NCBI GenBank assembly: GCA_004295045.1
Contig: SHND01000024.1
Span: 62,001-126,000 of the forward strand
Length of the DNA stretch: 64,000 nt
From: Chloroflexota bacterium
GTDB lineage: Bacteria > Chloroflexota > Anaerolineae > UBA4142 > SHND01
Reading direction: 5' to 3'
Shown here: positions 36,016 to 44,409 of the stretch, piece after piece
Numbering within the stretch: position 1 is the first letter of the stretch
How the letters are laid out: each line of letters begins with the position of its first letter
Program-made: the position numbers and the translations under genes
The notes under the pieces: generated by a model
What the model was told of the DNA's origin: nothing
Database searches by the model: none
The model's input: the letters and a program-made list of their open reading frames with translations, nothing else

Positions 36016-38850
36016 ATGCTCCCTTCCGGCACGGTCACTTTCCTTTTCACTGACATCGAGGGCAGCACGAAATTGTGGCAACAATTTCCTGACGCAATGC
36101 CCGCCGCACTCGCGCGCCATCACGAAATTTTGAACTCGACAATTCAAGCGCACAACGGGTACGTCTTTCAAATCATTGGCGATGCGTTTTGCGCGGCGTT
36201 CGCCACCGCGTTCGATGGACTTGATGCCGCGTTAGACGCGCAGCGCGCGTTACGCGATGAAGGTTGGGGCGAGACGAGCGCGATTCGTGTGCGGATGGCG
36301 CTGCACACAGGCACAGCGGAGGTGCGTGCAGGCGAATTCACTTCGGGCGAATATGTTTCGGGAATCACATTGAGCCGCGCGGCGCGATTGCTTTCGGCGG
36401 GACACGGCGGGCAGATTTTGTTGTCATCGCCTGCGGCAGAATTGGTGCGCGAACAACTGCCGCAAAACACCGCACTGCTCGACATGGGCGCGCAGCGCTT
36501 GAAAGATTTGGTTCAGCCCCAACAAATTTTTCAAATCCTCGCCCCCGATTTGCCGCAAGATTTTCCCGCGCTGAAAACGCTCGACGCGCTGCCGAACAAT
36601 TTGCCAATCCACTTGACGAGTTTTGTGGGCAGGGAAAAGGAAATCGCGCAAATTGTTGATTTATTGACAGCAGACAGCAGACCGCAGACGGCAGAAAACG
36701 AGTCGTCCGTCCGTCGTTCGTCGTCTGTCGTCCGTCTCCTGACCCTCACAGGCGCGGGCGGTTCGGGCAAAACGCGCTTGTCGCTCCAAGTCGCGGCGGA
36801 GGTGATTGAGGAATTTGAAAAGGGCGCGTGGTTCGTGGAACTCGCGCCGATTGCGGATGCGTCGCTTGTGCCAAACGCGGTGATGAGCGCGTTTGAATTG
36901 CGCGAAGAGGCAGCACGCGCGCCGCTTGATGCGCTCACCGATTTCTTGCGCGCGAAAAAATTGCTGTTGATTTTGGACAACTGCGAACATTTGATTGAGG
37001 CGTGCGCGCAGTTGGCGCATCATCTTTTGACGCACTGCCCGCATTTGAAAATTCTCGCGACGAGCCGCGAAGCGTTGGGCGTTGCGGGTGAAGTCACATA
37101 TTCCGTTCCACCGTTGGGAATACCAGACGACAGACGACAGACCGCAGACGACGAATATACCGCGCGTGTTACACAATACGATGCGGTGAAATTGTTTATT
37201 GAGCGCGCGGTGACAGTTCAACCGAATTTTTCGGTAACGAACGCGAACGCGCCCGCCGTCGCGCAAATATGTTTTCGGCTCGACGGCATTCCGTTGGCGA
37301 TTGAATTAGCCGCCGCGCGCATCAAACTTTTTTCGCCCGAACAAATCGCGGCGCGTTTGGATGACCGTCTGCGTTTGCTCACGGGCGGAAGTCGCACTGC
37401 AATGCCGCGTCAACAAACTTTGCGCGCGGCGATTGAGTGGAGTTACGGCTTGTTGTCGGAACGAGAACGCGTGTTGTTTCGACGTTTGACGGTGTTTGTA
37501 GGCGGATGGACGTTTGAAGCGGCGGAAGCGGTGTGTGCTGGTGAGGGGTTGGACGTGCTAGACATTTTGGAGTTGATGTCGCACTTGGTGGATAAATCGC
37601 TGGTGACGACGGAAGCGCGCGAGGAGGAGACGCGGTATCGGATGTTAGAGACGATTCGAGAGTACGCACTCGAAAAGTTGAACGAAGCGGGGGAGGACGA
37701 AATTGTTCGAGACAGGCATCTGCAATTCTTCCTCAAGATAGCAAATAACAGCGAACACCATCTGCGCGGGTCAGACCCGATTGAATGGTTGGAGCAGGTT
37801 GAAGCCGAGTATGACAACTTGCGCGCTGTGATGGATTGGTGTCAAAAGTCGCCGCTACGAGTGGCAAGTGCGCTGCAGTTCGTGAGTGCGCTCGGGGACT
37901 TTTGGTTGGACCGAGGTTTTCTCACTGAAGGACGTGAGCGAATAGTGGACACACTTGCCTCTGCAAATTCCCTTGAGCATACGGCATTTTATGCAAAGGC
38001 GCTCTGCAATATGGGTTGGCTTGCAAGTTTTCAAGGCGATTTTTCAGCTGCGGAATCCTTCACCAAAGAATCGCTGACAATTTTTCGCAGTCTTGGCGAC
38101 AAGCAAGGCATCTCCGAGTCCTTGCATGTAATGGGAACTATCGCAATTGACAGCAAAAATTATGCGGCGGCAACAACTTTGCTAGAGGAAGCACTTGAGA
38201 TTAGACGCGTGCTGAACGATGCGCGAGGCATTCGAGAGTCCATGCGTGCTCTGGGTTGGGCAACCTTCGGACTTGGGAACTATACTCTCGCCAGAACGCA
38301 TCTTGAACAAGCCCTGATGCTGGATTCAAAGGAAGGAGATAGGGGTGGTGTCGCGGGGGACCTGAATGGGCTCGCCGAAGTGGCGCTCCGTGAGAACAAA
38401 CTCGGATCTGCCTCCGAAATGATTAAAGAGAGTCTTGCCATTCGAAGAGAGATTGGTGACAAGTGGGGCATCGGGGTCGCATTCGGCGTTTGGGGTTGGA
38501 TCGCGTTACTGGAGCACGATTGGGACGGGGCGTACTTACGACTGAGAGAGAGCATTGCGGTGCGGAACGAAATTGGCGACGTGGGTGGTCTTGTTTGGTG
38601 CTTGGAAAAATTAGCACAAGTAAAGTTTGAAAAAGAACATTATGAAACAGCAACGCAAGTTTTTGGCGCCGCCGCGACCAAGCGTGGCGTGTTGGGTTCC
38701 ACGATAGATCCTTTTGATGTTTCCGAATACGAGCAAATCATTCAAACTTTGCATACTAACCTGGCTGAAACGAAATTCTCGGCCGCATGGAACAAAGGTC
38801 GTGCGCTGACGATGGAACAAGCAATTGAATTGGCAATGCAAGACGAATGA
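36016..38850 (+). CDS. Class III adenylate cyclase-NB-ARC-TPR signalling protein
   Basis: A 944-residue multi-domain regulator. Residues 1-180 are a class III cyclase catalytic domain (TVTFLFTDIEGSTKLW with metal Asp, IIGDAFCAAFATAF with the second). An NB-ARC/AfsR-type ATPase follows, with FVGREKEIAQIV, the P-loop LTGAGGSGKTRL and KKLLLILDNCEHL. A winged-helix-like part (ESRDPQQTLRAAIEWSYGLL type, here RQQTLRAAIEWSYGLL) leads to TPR-like repeats from about residue 640 to the end. Such proteins turn an unknown signal into cyclase activity or complex formation. Two repeat-derived insertions are in frame (36667-36738 and 37126-37157), the first separating VDLL from VRLLTLTG. A TTG at 36004 is also in frame; no ribosome-binding site is visible for either start. 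Confidence 0.87.
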   Translation: MLPSGTVTFLFTDIEGSTKLWQQFPDAMPAALARHHEILNSTIQAHNGYVFQIIGDAFCAAFATAFDGLDAALDAQRALRDEGWGETSAIRVRMALHTGTAEVRAGEFTSGEYVSGITLSRAARLLSAGHGGQILLSSPAAELVREQLPQNTALLDMGAQRLKDLVQPQQIFQILAPDLPQDFPALKTLDALPNNLPIHLTSFVGREKEIAQIVDLLTADSRPQTAENESSVRRSSSVVRLLTLTGAGGSGKTRLSLQVAAEVIEEFEKGAWFVELAPIADASLVPNAVMSAFELREEAARAPLDALTDFLRAKKLLLILDNCEHLIEACAQLAHHLLTHCPHLKILATSREALGVAGEVTYSVPPLGIPDDRRQTADDEYTARVTQYDAVKLFIERAVTVQPNFSVTNANAPAVAQICFRLDGIPLAIELAAARIKLFSPEQIAARLDDRLRLLTGGSRTAMPRQQTLRAAIEWSYGLLSERERVLFRRLTVFVGGWTFEAAEAVCAGEGLDVLDILELMSHLVDKSLVTTEAREEETRYRMLETIREYALEKLNEAGEDEIVRDRHLQFFLKIANNSEHHLRGSDPIEWLEQVEAEYDNLRAVMDWCQKSPLRVASALQFVSALGDFWLDRGFLTEGRERIVDTLASANSLEHTAFYAKALCNMGWLASFQGDFSAAESFTKESLTIFRSLGDKQGISESLHVMGTIAIDSKNYAAATTLLEEALEIRRVLNDARGIRESMRALGWATFGLGNYTLARTHLEQALMLDSKEGDRGGVAGDLNGLAEVALRENKLGSASEMIKESLAIRREIGDKWGIGVAFGVWGWIALLEHDWDGAYLRLRESIAVRNEIGDVGGLVWCLEKLAQVKFEKEHYETATQVFGAAATKRGVLGSTIDPFDVSEYEQIIQTLHTNLAETKFSAAWNKGRALTMEQAIELAMQDE
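36667..36738. repeat. GACGACAGAC-word repeat, in frame inside the cyclase/NB-ARC gene
   Basis: The left side is made of CAGACAGCAGACCGCAGACGG words and the right side of their complements (GTCGTTCGTCGTCTGTCG, CCGTCCGTC), giving an imperfect inverted repeat. It encodes about 24 Ser/Arg/Thr-rich residues where related proteins have none. Confidence 0.7.
37126..37157. repeat. Second GACGACAGAC-word repeat, in frame
   Basis: CAGACGACAGACGACAG and ACCGCAGACGACGAA words, encoding PDDRRQTADDE. The same words as at 36667-36738. Confidence 0.65.
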
Positions 38851-38874
38851 CGAACGACGGATGACGGACGGCTA
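38842..38874. repeat. GACGAACGACGGATGACGGAC repeat at the gene end
   Basis: Words ATGACGAACGACGGATGACG run across the stop codon of the cyclase/NB-ARC gene into the short gap before the quinone reductase gene. Related to the two in-frame copies upstream. Confidence 0.55.
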
Positions 38875-38893
38875 AAGAAAAATGAGGTGAAAC

Positions 38894-39862
38894 ATGTTTG
38901 CAATTCGCATTCACGAAACAGGTAGTCCCGATGCTTTGCGTTACGAAGAAATCGAAACACCCGCGCCCGGCGCGAGACAAGTGCGCGTGAAATTGCGCGC
39001 GATTGGAATCAATTATATTGATGTGTACCATCGCACAGGTTTGTACAAATTGCCGCTGCCCGCGATTCTCGGACGCGAAGGCGCGGGGGAAATTGACGCG
39101 GTGGGGGATGGCGTTGACGCGGCGCGCATCGGCGAACGCGTCGCATTCGTCCTCGACGCGCCGTCGTATGCAGAATACGCGCTCGTGTCGGCGCAACGCG
39201 TTGTGCGCGTTCCCGACGCGGTTTCATTCAAAGACGCCGCCGCCGTTTTATTACAAGGACTCACCGCGCAATATCTCTGTTTCAGCACCTATCCGTTGAA
39301 AAAGGACGAATGGTGTTTGATTCACGCGGCGGCGGGTGGCGCGGGGCAACTCACCGTGCAGGTTGCAAAAATTATTGGTGCGCGCGTCATCGGCACGGTT
39401 TCGACGGAGGAAAAAGCGCGCGTCGCGCGTGACGCGGGTTGTGATAAAGTGATTTTGTATTCGCAAACCGATTTTGTCTCGGAAGTAAAACGCATTACAA
39501 ATAATCAAGGTGTTCCCGTTGTCTACGATTCAGTAGGCAAAGATACGTACGAAGGCAGTCTAAATTGTTTGTCGCCGCGCGGGATGTTGGTATCGTGGGG
39601 CAACGCGTCGGGCGCCGTGCCGCCGATTGATCCGTTGACGTTAATGAGCAAAGGTTCGCTTTATCTCACGCGCCCAACGCTCGGACATTACATTGCGACG
39701 CCTGAAGAATACGCGTGGCGCGCGAACGATTTGTTCAATTGGATCGCGGAGGGAAAATTGCGCGTTCGCATTGATAAAACATTTCCGTTACGTGACGCCG
39801 CCGACGCGCACCGTTATCTCGAAAGCCGCGCGGCGATGGGGAAAATATTGTTGACTCCATAA
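38894..39862 (+). CDS. Quinone oxidoreductase (zeta-crystallin-like, MDR superfamily)
   Basis: A 322-residue medium-chain dehydrogenase/reductase without the structural and catalytic zinc ligands, as in NADPH:quinone reductases. The N-terminal GroES-like domain has IGINYIDVYHRTGLYKLPLP and LGREGAGEIDAVG. The Rossmann part has the NADPH loop AAAGGAGQLTVQVAKIIGARVIGTV and VYDSVGKDTYEGSLNCLSPRGMLVSWG. It likely reduces quinones or related enones in the cytosol using NADPH. The start at ATG 38894 has GAGGTGAAAC upstream. It follows the cyclase/NB-ARC gene by 43 bases, part of which is repeat, so co-transcription is uncertain. Confidence 0.92.
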   Translation: MFAIRIHETGSPDALRYEEIETPAPGARQVRVKLRAIGINYIDVYHRTGLYKLPLPAILGREGAGEIDAVGDGVDAARIGERVAFVLDAPSYAEYALVSAQRVVRVPDAVSFKDAAAVLLQGLTAQYLCFSTYPLKKDEWCLIHAAAGGAGQLTVQVAKIIGARVIGTVSTEEKARVARDAGCDKVILYSQTDFVSEVKRITNNQGVPVVYDSVGKDTYEGSLNCLSPRGMLVSWGNASGAVPPIDPLTLMSKGSLYLTRPTLGHYIATPEEYAWRANDLFNWIAEGKLRVRIDKTFPLRDAADAHRYLESRAAMGKILLTP

Positions 39863-39872
39863 AGGGGGTAAG

Positions 39873-39922
39873 GTCACGGGTGCCGAGTGACGGGGTTTTC
39901 CCCGACATCCGACACCCGTCAC
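39873..39922. repeat. Imperfect 23-bp inverted repeat of GTGACGGGTG words
   Basis: Arms of 23 bases (39873-39895 and 39900-39922, agreeing at 18 positions) separated by TTTT form a long hairpin. The words match the repeat at 9946-9993. It ends 13 bases before the YqeY start codon and may also act as a terminator or an expression dampener. Confidence 0.65.
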
Positions 39923-39934
39923 GATTTTCTAAAC

Positions 39935-40396
39935 ATGGGACTCAAAGAACAACTCGATGCCGACCTCAAGGACGCGATGCGCGCGCATGAGCAAATTCGC
40001 GTAGAGACGATTCGTTTGTTGAAGGCGGCGATTGCGAATGTAGAGTTTGCGCGCACCGATGAAAAGAACAAGGACTTTGGCAAACCTTTGAGCGAAGGTG
40101 ACATGCTGCGCGTGGTGGAAAATCAAATCAAGCAGCGGCGCGATTCGATTGAGCTATACAACAAAGGCAATCGCCCCGAACTCGCGGCGAAAGAACAAGC
40201 GGAGATTGACGTACTGCAAAAATACATGCCGCAGCAATTGTCACGCGACGAAATCAAAACCGAAGTGGAAAAAGTCATCGCGGATTTGAACACGCGCGAA
40301 TTTCCCAAGGTGATGAAAGAGTCGGCGACGCGTCTAAAAGGACGCGCGGATGGGAAATTGGTGAATGAGGTTGTGCGCGAGTTGACAGGTGCGTAA
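39935..40396 (+). CDS. yqeY: YqeY/GatB-like tRNA-amidotransferase-related protein
   Basis: A 153-residue cytoplasmic protein of the YqeY family, which resembles the C-terminal tRNA-binding domain of GatB. Typical stretches are KEQLDADLKDAMRAHEQIRVETIRLLKAAI at the start, LSEGDMLRVVENQIKQRRDSIE, and the C-terminal KGRADGKLVNEVVRE. The length is normal for the family (about 148). YqeY is thought to act on tRNA or tRNA-dependent amidation, but its precise role is unsettled. An in-frame ATG 48 bases upstream lies inside the repeat 39873-39922 and adds unrelated residues, so I chose 39935. Confidence 0.9.
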   Translation: MGLKEQLDADLKDAMRAHEQIRVETIRLLKAAIANVEFARTDEKNKDFGKPLSEGDMLRVVENQIKQRRDSIELYNKGNRPELAAKEQAEIDVLQKYMPQQLSRDEIKTEVEKVIADLNTREFPKVMKESATRLKGRADGKLVNEVVRELTGA

Positions 40397-40397
40397 T

Positions 40398-40910
40398 TCA
40401 CCACATCATCCGCGCTAACGCCAGTTTCACAATATATTCGTACGCGCTTTGACGATTCAACAAACCGCGCGTCAAAATGCCAATCGCACCTTGACCCCGT
40501 TTCACGTCTTGCGTATTCGCATATTCGTCCATTGCCTCGCCCAACTCCAAGCCATCTTGCAAGACGCGCCTTGCGACAATTTCCGGCAACAACATGTTTG
40601 CGGAACCGCCGACGCCGACGCGTCCATCGCGCGCAACCACAACACACCACGCGTTGGTCATCACTCCAAATTCAGTTTGAATAATCCCACCTTCAAGCCC
40701 GAAAGCCCATTCTGCATCCGTCACTTGCAAAGCATTTTGCGCGCGATTGTATGCGCCGCGTCGCGTTTCTTCGTCGCCGATTGGCTGTACGGAAATTCCC
40801 GATGGCACACTGAATTCGATAATTTCTAATTCATGAAATAACGCGCGCAATACGTTTTCGACTGCACGCGTTTTGGTGGGATTAGTTGAACCGATGGCAA
40901 TCTTGATCAT
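40398..40910 (-). CDS. yjjX: Inosine/xanthosine triphosphatase (YjjX type)
   Basis: A 170-residue housecleaning nucleotidase of the YjjX/NTPase family that removes ITP and XTP, keeping deaminated purines out of nucleic acids. Conserved stretches are KIAIGSTNPTKTRAVENVL at the N-terminus, the GDEETRRGAYNRAQNA helix (residues 46-61) and FGLEGGIIQTEFGVMTNAWCVV. The length equals the family's (about 170-180). It ends 1 base from the yqeY stop on the opposite strand. The lipoprotein array starts immediately upstream: the stop of the first lipoprotein at 40911 adjoins its ATG, so the array and yjjX probably share one transcript. Confidence 0.9.
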   Translation of the reverse strand: MIKIAIGSTNPTKTRAVENVLRALFHELEIIEFSVPSGISVQPIGDEETRRGAYNRAQNALQVTDAEWAFGLEGGIIQTEFGVMTNAWCVVVARDGRVGVGGSANMLLPEIVARRVLQDGLELGEAMDEYANTQDVKRGQGAIGILTRGLLNRQSAYEYIVKLALARMMW

Positions 40911-41570
40911 TCAACGTTTTATAAAATCTTGTTTGCCTTTGCGACAGCCGCTGCTAAAGGTGAATTTCACAAATGGTGAAATCTGGCGATTGTTTGGATC
41001 AATCATCCAAATATAAAAGTCACCATTGCACGCTTTGCCGCCACAAATAAACGTGACGCGATAGTTCCCATTGTTGTCCGATAAATTTGGATCGCTGATC
41101 GGCTCGCCGCCCGGACCCGATGAAGCTTGAATGCGCTGCCCCACCGCGCCCGCGTTCTTTGCCGTAATCTTGCCGGTGATGACCGATTCCTTGTCATCGC
41201 CACCTTCGCAGCTCGAATTGCCATTCGTCGTCCATTCAAAAAAAACGGTTGGCGTCGCGGTTGGCTGCGCAGTTTGTGTCGGTGGGACGGGCGTCTCGGT
41301 GGGACGCGGACGCGGTGTATTAGGGGGACGCGTCGCGGTTGGCTCATCCGTCGGCGGCGGCGTTTCCGTCGGCTCAGGCGTGTCGGTTGGCAGCGGCGTT
41401 TCTGTCTCGGTGGGAAAGGGCGTAAACGTTGCGCGCATTGCGGCGCGCGTCACACGCGTGCGCGTCGGCGTAGCTTCTGCGCCCGTGACGAGCGACGCAG
41501 TACGACACGCCAAAAGAAACAGCACAACGAGCAAGAGGACAAGCAGTAGGGACGAATGTCTGCGATTCAT
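40911..41570 (-). CDS. Lipoprotein A: Thr/Pro stalk with C-terminal beta domain
   Basis: A 219-residue predicted lipoprotein. The signal peptide MNRRHSSLLLVLLLVVLFLLAC ends in a lipobox (LLAC), so Cys22 would be lipidated and the protein anchored outside. Residues 30-120 are a repetitive TPTP, PTET and PPT stalk. Residues about 130-219 form a small domain, SVITGKITAKNAGAVGQRI then DNNGNYRVTFIC and GDFYIWMIDPNNRQISPF, the pattern of prealbumin-like or carboxypeptidase-regulatory-like beta sandwiches. Its last domain is closely like that of lipoprotein B. The start after the B stop (14 bases) fits a polycistron. Function unknown; surface display is inferred. Confidence 0.85.
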   Translation of the reverse strand: MNRRHSSLLLVLLLVVLFLLACRTASLVTGAEATPTRTRVTRAAMRATFTPFPTETETPLPTDTPEPTETPPPTDEPTATRPPNTPRPRPTETPVPPTQTAQPTATPTVFFEWTTNGNSSCEGGDDKESVITGKITAKNAGAVGQRIQASSGPGGEPISDPNLSDNNGNYRVTFICGGKACNGDFYIWMIDPNNRQISPFVKFTFSSGCRKGKQDFIKR

Positions 41571-41583
41571 ATGGCGAGCGAGT

Positions 41584-42111
41584 CTATGGATTTTCGAAAT
41601 TGATCGTGCCGTGTCGGCATTGACTGTCAAAGACGAATTTCACGAACGGAGAAATTTGATTATTGTCTTCGTCCACCAACCAAACCCAAAATGACGCGTC
41701 ACAGGCGCGTCCATCACATACAAAAGTCACTTGATAATTCCCGCTTTGGTCCGATTCTGCCGGTTCGTCGCTGATCGGTTCGCCCCCTTCGCCGGCTGAG
41801 GCTTGCACGCGCTGTCCAACCACAGGATTTCCATTTTCGAGAATTTGCCCACTGACAATCGAAGCGCTATTGCCGCCGGCGGTGCAGCGCGGTGTAGCGG
41901 ACGGCACGAACGCATAATCGGAATTGGGGTTCGACGTTGCTTTCGGTTTAGTACTCGCGCGCGTCGCGGATGATTTGCTCACGGCGCGCGTCGGCGCGGG
42001 GCGGGCATTATTTTTCATGATGCCGCCAAGCAAAGCTGTCGTTTGACACGCCAACAATGTCAATAACGTAAGCGCGAGGATCGCAATAAGCGTACGAGAT
42101 TTATTTTGCAT
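41584..42111 (-). CDS. Lipoprotein B: short stalk with C-terminal beta domain
   Basis: A 175-residue predicted lipoprotein. Signal peptide MQNKSRTLIAILALTLLTLLAC with lipobox LLAC, then a short Ala/Arg/Pro/Thr linker (about 40 residues, much shorter than in its relatives), then the beta domain: SIVSGQILENGNPVVGQRVQ, SGNYQVTFVCDGRACDASFWVWLVDEDNNQISPFVKF. The C-terminal domain is clearly homologous to that of lipoprotein A, so the two arose by duplication. Two conserved Cys pairs suggest disulfide bonds. The upstream reading frame adds 12 basic residues, which I left out because the family-like start is at the ATG at 42111. Confidence 0.85.
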   Translation of the reverse strand: MQNKSRTLIAILALTLLTLLACQTTALLGGIMKNNARPAPTRAVSKSSATRASTKPKATSNPNSDYAFVPSATPRCTAGGNSASIVSGQILENGNPVVGQRVQASAGEGGEPISDEPAESDQSGNYQVTFVCDGRACDASFWVWLVDEDNNQISPFVKFVFDSQCRHGTINFENP

Positions 42112-42162
42112 GAATTGGGTTTTCCGACGATTGCGGAGCGCCCCCATTATCCCACGATACAG

Positions 42163-43053
42163 CTAGCGATAAAAATCGGTGATGCCCACTTGACAGGAGG
42201 TCGCGGTGGTTTGTCCTTGCGTGTTGAAAAGCCGCCCTTCGGACAAAATGTTTTCCTCATTATCAATGACAAAAACCCACCAATTGCCCGCGAGCGCGCC
42301 GCCTTCCAAAAGTCCCAGCTGATAATATCCGGGGCGCAACGGATCGGGCACGTTAGGATTGTTTGGATCGTTGCCCGAAATAAAATCGGGAATGACGGGC
42401 GGACCGCCGAGCGCATACGAGACGCGCACGCGCACGCCATTTTTCGGACGGTCATTTTCGTAGATCGTGCCCACCGCGCGCGTGTTTTCTCCCGGCTCAC
42501 AGCGCTGCATGATGATACAGAATTGCTGCGGGCAGTGTGTCGGAACAATGGTTGGAGTGTATGTGTTCGTCGGAAGCGGCGTCCATGTTGGCGTCGCGGT
42601 CGGCGTGTCGGTTGGCAAGGGCGTTTCCGTTGGTGTAAATGTGTTGGTGGGCAGAGGTGTTTCGGTCGCCGTTGGAATAAAAATTTCGGCAGTCGGCGGC
42701 ACCGGCGTATTCGCGGGGCGCACAGCAATTCGCGTATCCGTCGGCGGCGCTTCGGTTGGCTGAAGCGTCAGCATCGCCTGCGCGACGAGGGTGTTGACAT
42801 TTTGCGCGATGACTGTGGCATCGGGCGTTGCGCCATCCGCGTTGGCGGAATTTTCACGCGCGAGCGAGGTCAATGTTTTTTCGACGGCGACATCGAGCGC
42901 TTCTTGCGCGCTCGTCGGCGTCGCGTTGTCGCCGCCATTGACGTTGAGCGAGAGACTACAGCTAAAGATGAAAAATGCGGCGAGGATGACGAACAGCGCA
43001 AATGAAAATCGTTTGCGCGTCAGCGAACGAAATCCACGAACGCGTGTTGACAA
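42163..43053 (-). CDS. Lipoprotein C: Thr/Pro stalk with C-terminal beta domain, start uncertain
   Basis: About 296 residues. The hydrophobic segment RFSFALFVILAAFFIFSC ends in a lipobox (FSC). A region of about 60 residues with ALDVAVEKTLTSLA follows, then a TPTP stalk, then a Cys-containing beta domain (YENDRPKNGVRVRVSYALGG and GGALAGNWWVFVIDNEENIL). The frame is open to 43146, overlapping lipoprotein D; the most economical start is a TTG at 43053, still overlapping D's end by 34 bases. No ATG lies in a fitting place. Its final domain resembles that of D (GNWWVFV, DFISGN) more than A or B. Confidence 0.75.
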   Translation of the reverse strand: MSTRVRGFRSLTRKRFSFALFVILAAFFIFSCSLSLNVNGGDNATPTSAQEALDVAVEKTLTSLARENSANADGATPDATVIAQNVNTLVAQAMLTLQPTEAPPTDTRIAVRPANTPVPPTAEIFIPTATETPLPTNTFTPTETPLPTDTPTATPTWTPLPTNTYTPTIVPTHCPQQFCIIMQRCEPGENTRAVGTIYENDRPKNGVRVRVSYALGGPPVIPDFISGNDPNNPNVPDPLRPGYYQLGLLEGGALAGNWWVFVIDNEENILSEGRLFNTQGQTTATSCQVGITDFYR

Positions 43054-43793
43054 TTCGCGGAATTGAACGGATCGTCGTTCGTGTGAATAAATTTGGCTTC
43101 GGAGACTTGCTTGGTGCCGTTGCGAACGTCTACGACAAAAACCCACCAGTTACCCTCACGCGGCGCACCCGCCACGATTTGTAAAATATAGTATCCCGGT
43201 GTGTTGGGATCGGGTTGCCCGGGATTTATGGCGCTGTTGCCGCTGATGAAATCATCCACCAGCGGGTACGCGCCTTGTTCTTTAGCCACACGCACCGCGA
43301 CGCCATTTTCGGGCACACCATTGTTATAGACGTATCCTTCGATGACCGTGTTCCCTGCATCCGGCTGACAGCCGCGATAGACGACACAATATTTTTGTGC
43401 GCAGCGCGTCGGAACAGGCGTGACCGTCGGACCCGAATCCGTTGGCGTCAACGTCGGCTGCGGTTTTTTCGTTGGCGGCGGTGGAGGTGGCACAGTCGGA
43501 GCTTCGGTTGGTGGCGGGGGCGGCTCTGTGGGCGGCGGCGCTTCCGTCGGCGGTTCTTGCGTGGGAATAAATTCAGTCGGCTCTTGTGTCGGGACAGGCG
43601 TACGCGTTGCAGGTGGCGCAACGTTGGACTCGGTCTCTGGTACACGCGTTTCCGCCTGCGCGACAAGCTGACTCGCCGGCGGCACCGGATTACCTGTGAC
43701 GAGATCAAGGGTACGACACGCGAGCAGAATTGTCAGGGCGAAGAATGCGAGCAGTGACCAACGTGCGAGACGCAAAGGAAAAGAAAAACGCAA
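43020..43793 (-). CDS. Lipoprotein D: long Pro/Thr stalk with C-terminal beta domain
   Basis: A 257-residue predicted lipoprotein. Signal peptide MRFSFPLRLARWSLLAFFALTILLAC with lipobox LLAC. Residues 50-120 are an extreme Pro/Thr/Glu stalk, for example TEAPPPTEPPPPPTEAP. The C-terminal domain of about 120 residues has NTVIEGYVYNNGVPENGVAV, then a Gly/Pro-rich loop DFISGNSAINPGQPDPNTPG and GNWWVFVVDVRN. The DFISGN and GNWWVFV elements recur in lipoprotein C. It overlaps C's possible start. It is downstream of the AMMECR1 gene, whose stop is 56 bases away. Confidence 0.85.
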   Translation of the reverse strand: MRFSFPLRLARWSLLAFFALTILLACRTLDLVTGNPVPPASQLVAQAETRVPETESNVAPPATRTPVPTQEPTEFIPTQEPPTEAPPPTEPPPPPTEAPTVPPPPPPTKKPQPTLTPTDSGPTVTPVPTRCAQKYCVVYRGCQPDAGNTVIEGYVYNNGVPENGVAVRVAKEQGAYPLVDDFISGNSAINPGQPDPNTPGYYILQIVAGAPREGNWWVFVVDVRNGTKQVSEAKFIHTNDDPFNSANCQHAFVDFVR

Positions 43794-43849
43794 GAAAGAT
43801 GCGAGGGTGAAGGTAAAGCAACTTGATCTTTACCTTCACTCTTTACTTG

Positions 43850-44398
43850 TCAGTGAAAGCGTTGGACCCGGAACCGAAAGAGCTGAATCGGTTCATCGGC
43901 GCCGATGAACGCTTTTTGGCGCGCAATGTCAATTTGCTGTTCCACCGTTTGCACTTGTTCCAGCATGGGCAGCAACAAACCGCGACGATTCCCCGCGCGG
44001 TCTGTGACGATTACGCCGTACACTTGTGGATTCAATTCGCGCGCGGATTGAACGGGTTCAGGTTCGCTTAACACATCAACTGAAATATCGAGATCGTCGA
44101 GTTCCCATTCCTGAATGGGATAAAAGCGCGGATCGCGTGAGGCGGACGCGATGGCGTTTTCGATCACCTCTTCCGCCACATTCGCGCGCACGGGCATAAA
44201 GGTGCCAATGCAGCCGCGCAAGTCACCGTTTTTTTTGTGAATCGAAACGAACGTGCCTGCGCGCTCTTGCAGCCGCGCGCCCAACTTGGGCGTCAACGCG
44301 TCCGCGTTTGACAATGCGAAACGCTGACCATGACGCACATATTCATCCACTGCGCGATGAGCGAGGATGACGAGTGGGTCGGACGTGGAAGCGAGCAT
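43850..44398 (-). CDS. AMMECR1-domain protein (AmmeMemoRadiSam protein A type)
   Basis: A 182-residue cytoplasmic protein of the AMMECR1 family. Conserved blocks are [20 protein letters not shown] near residues 53-72 with the family motif LRGCIG, the [18 protein letters not shown] stretch and a C-terminal QKAFIGADE. In many bacteria the domain occurs beside a MEMO dioxygenase and a radical SAM protein, forming the AmmeMemoRadiSam set of unknown function. Neither partner is within this window. It sits inside a lipoprotein array, 12 bases after the stop of lipoprotein E, which suggests translational coupling. A longer frame to 44452 would overlap E and adds no conserved residue. Confidence 0.9.
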   Translation of the reverse strand: MLASTSDPLVILAHRAVDEYVRHGQRFALSNADALTPKLGARLQERAGTFVSIHKKNGDLRGCIGTFMPVRANVAEEVIENAIASASRDPRFYPIQEWELDDLDISVDVLSEPEPVQSARELNPQVYGVIVTDRAGNRRGLLLPMLEQVQTVEQQIDIARQKAFIGADEPIQLFRFRVQRFH

Positions 44399-44409
44399 AC
44401 GCGAACGCG

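Noticed and set aside
42106..43757. Long plus-strand frames opposite the lipoprotein array
   Set aside because: Arg/Trp/Val-Gly runs are the complement of Thr/Pro-rich stalk codons.
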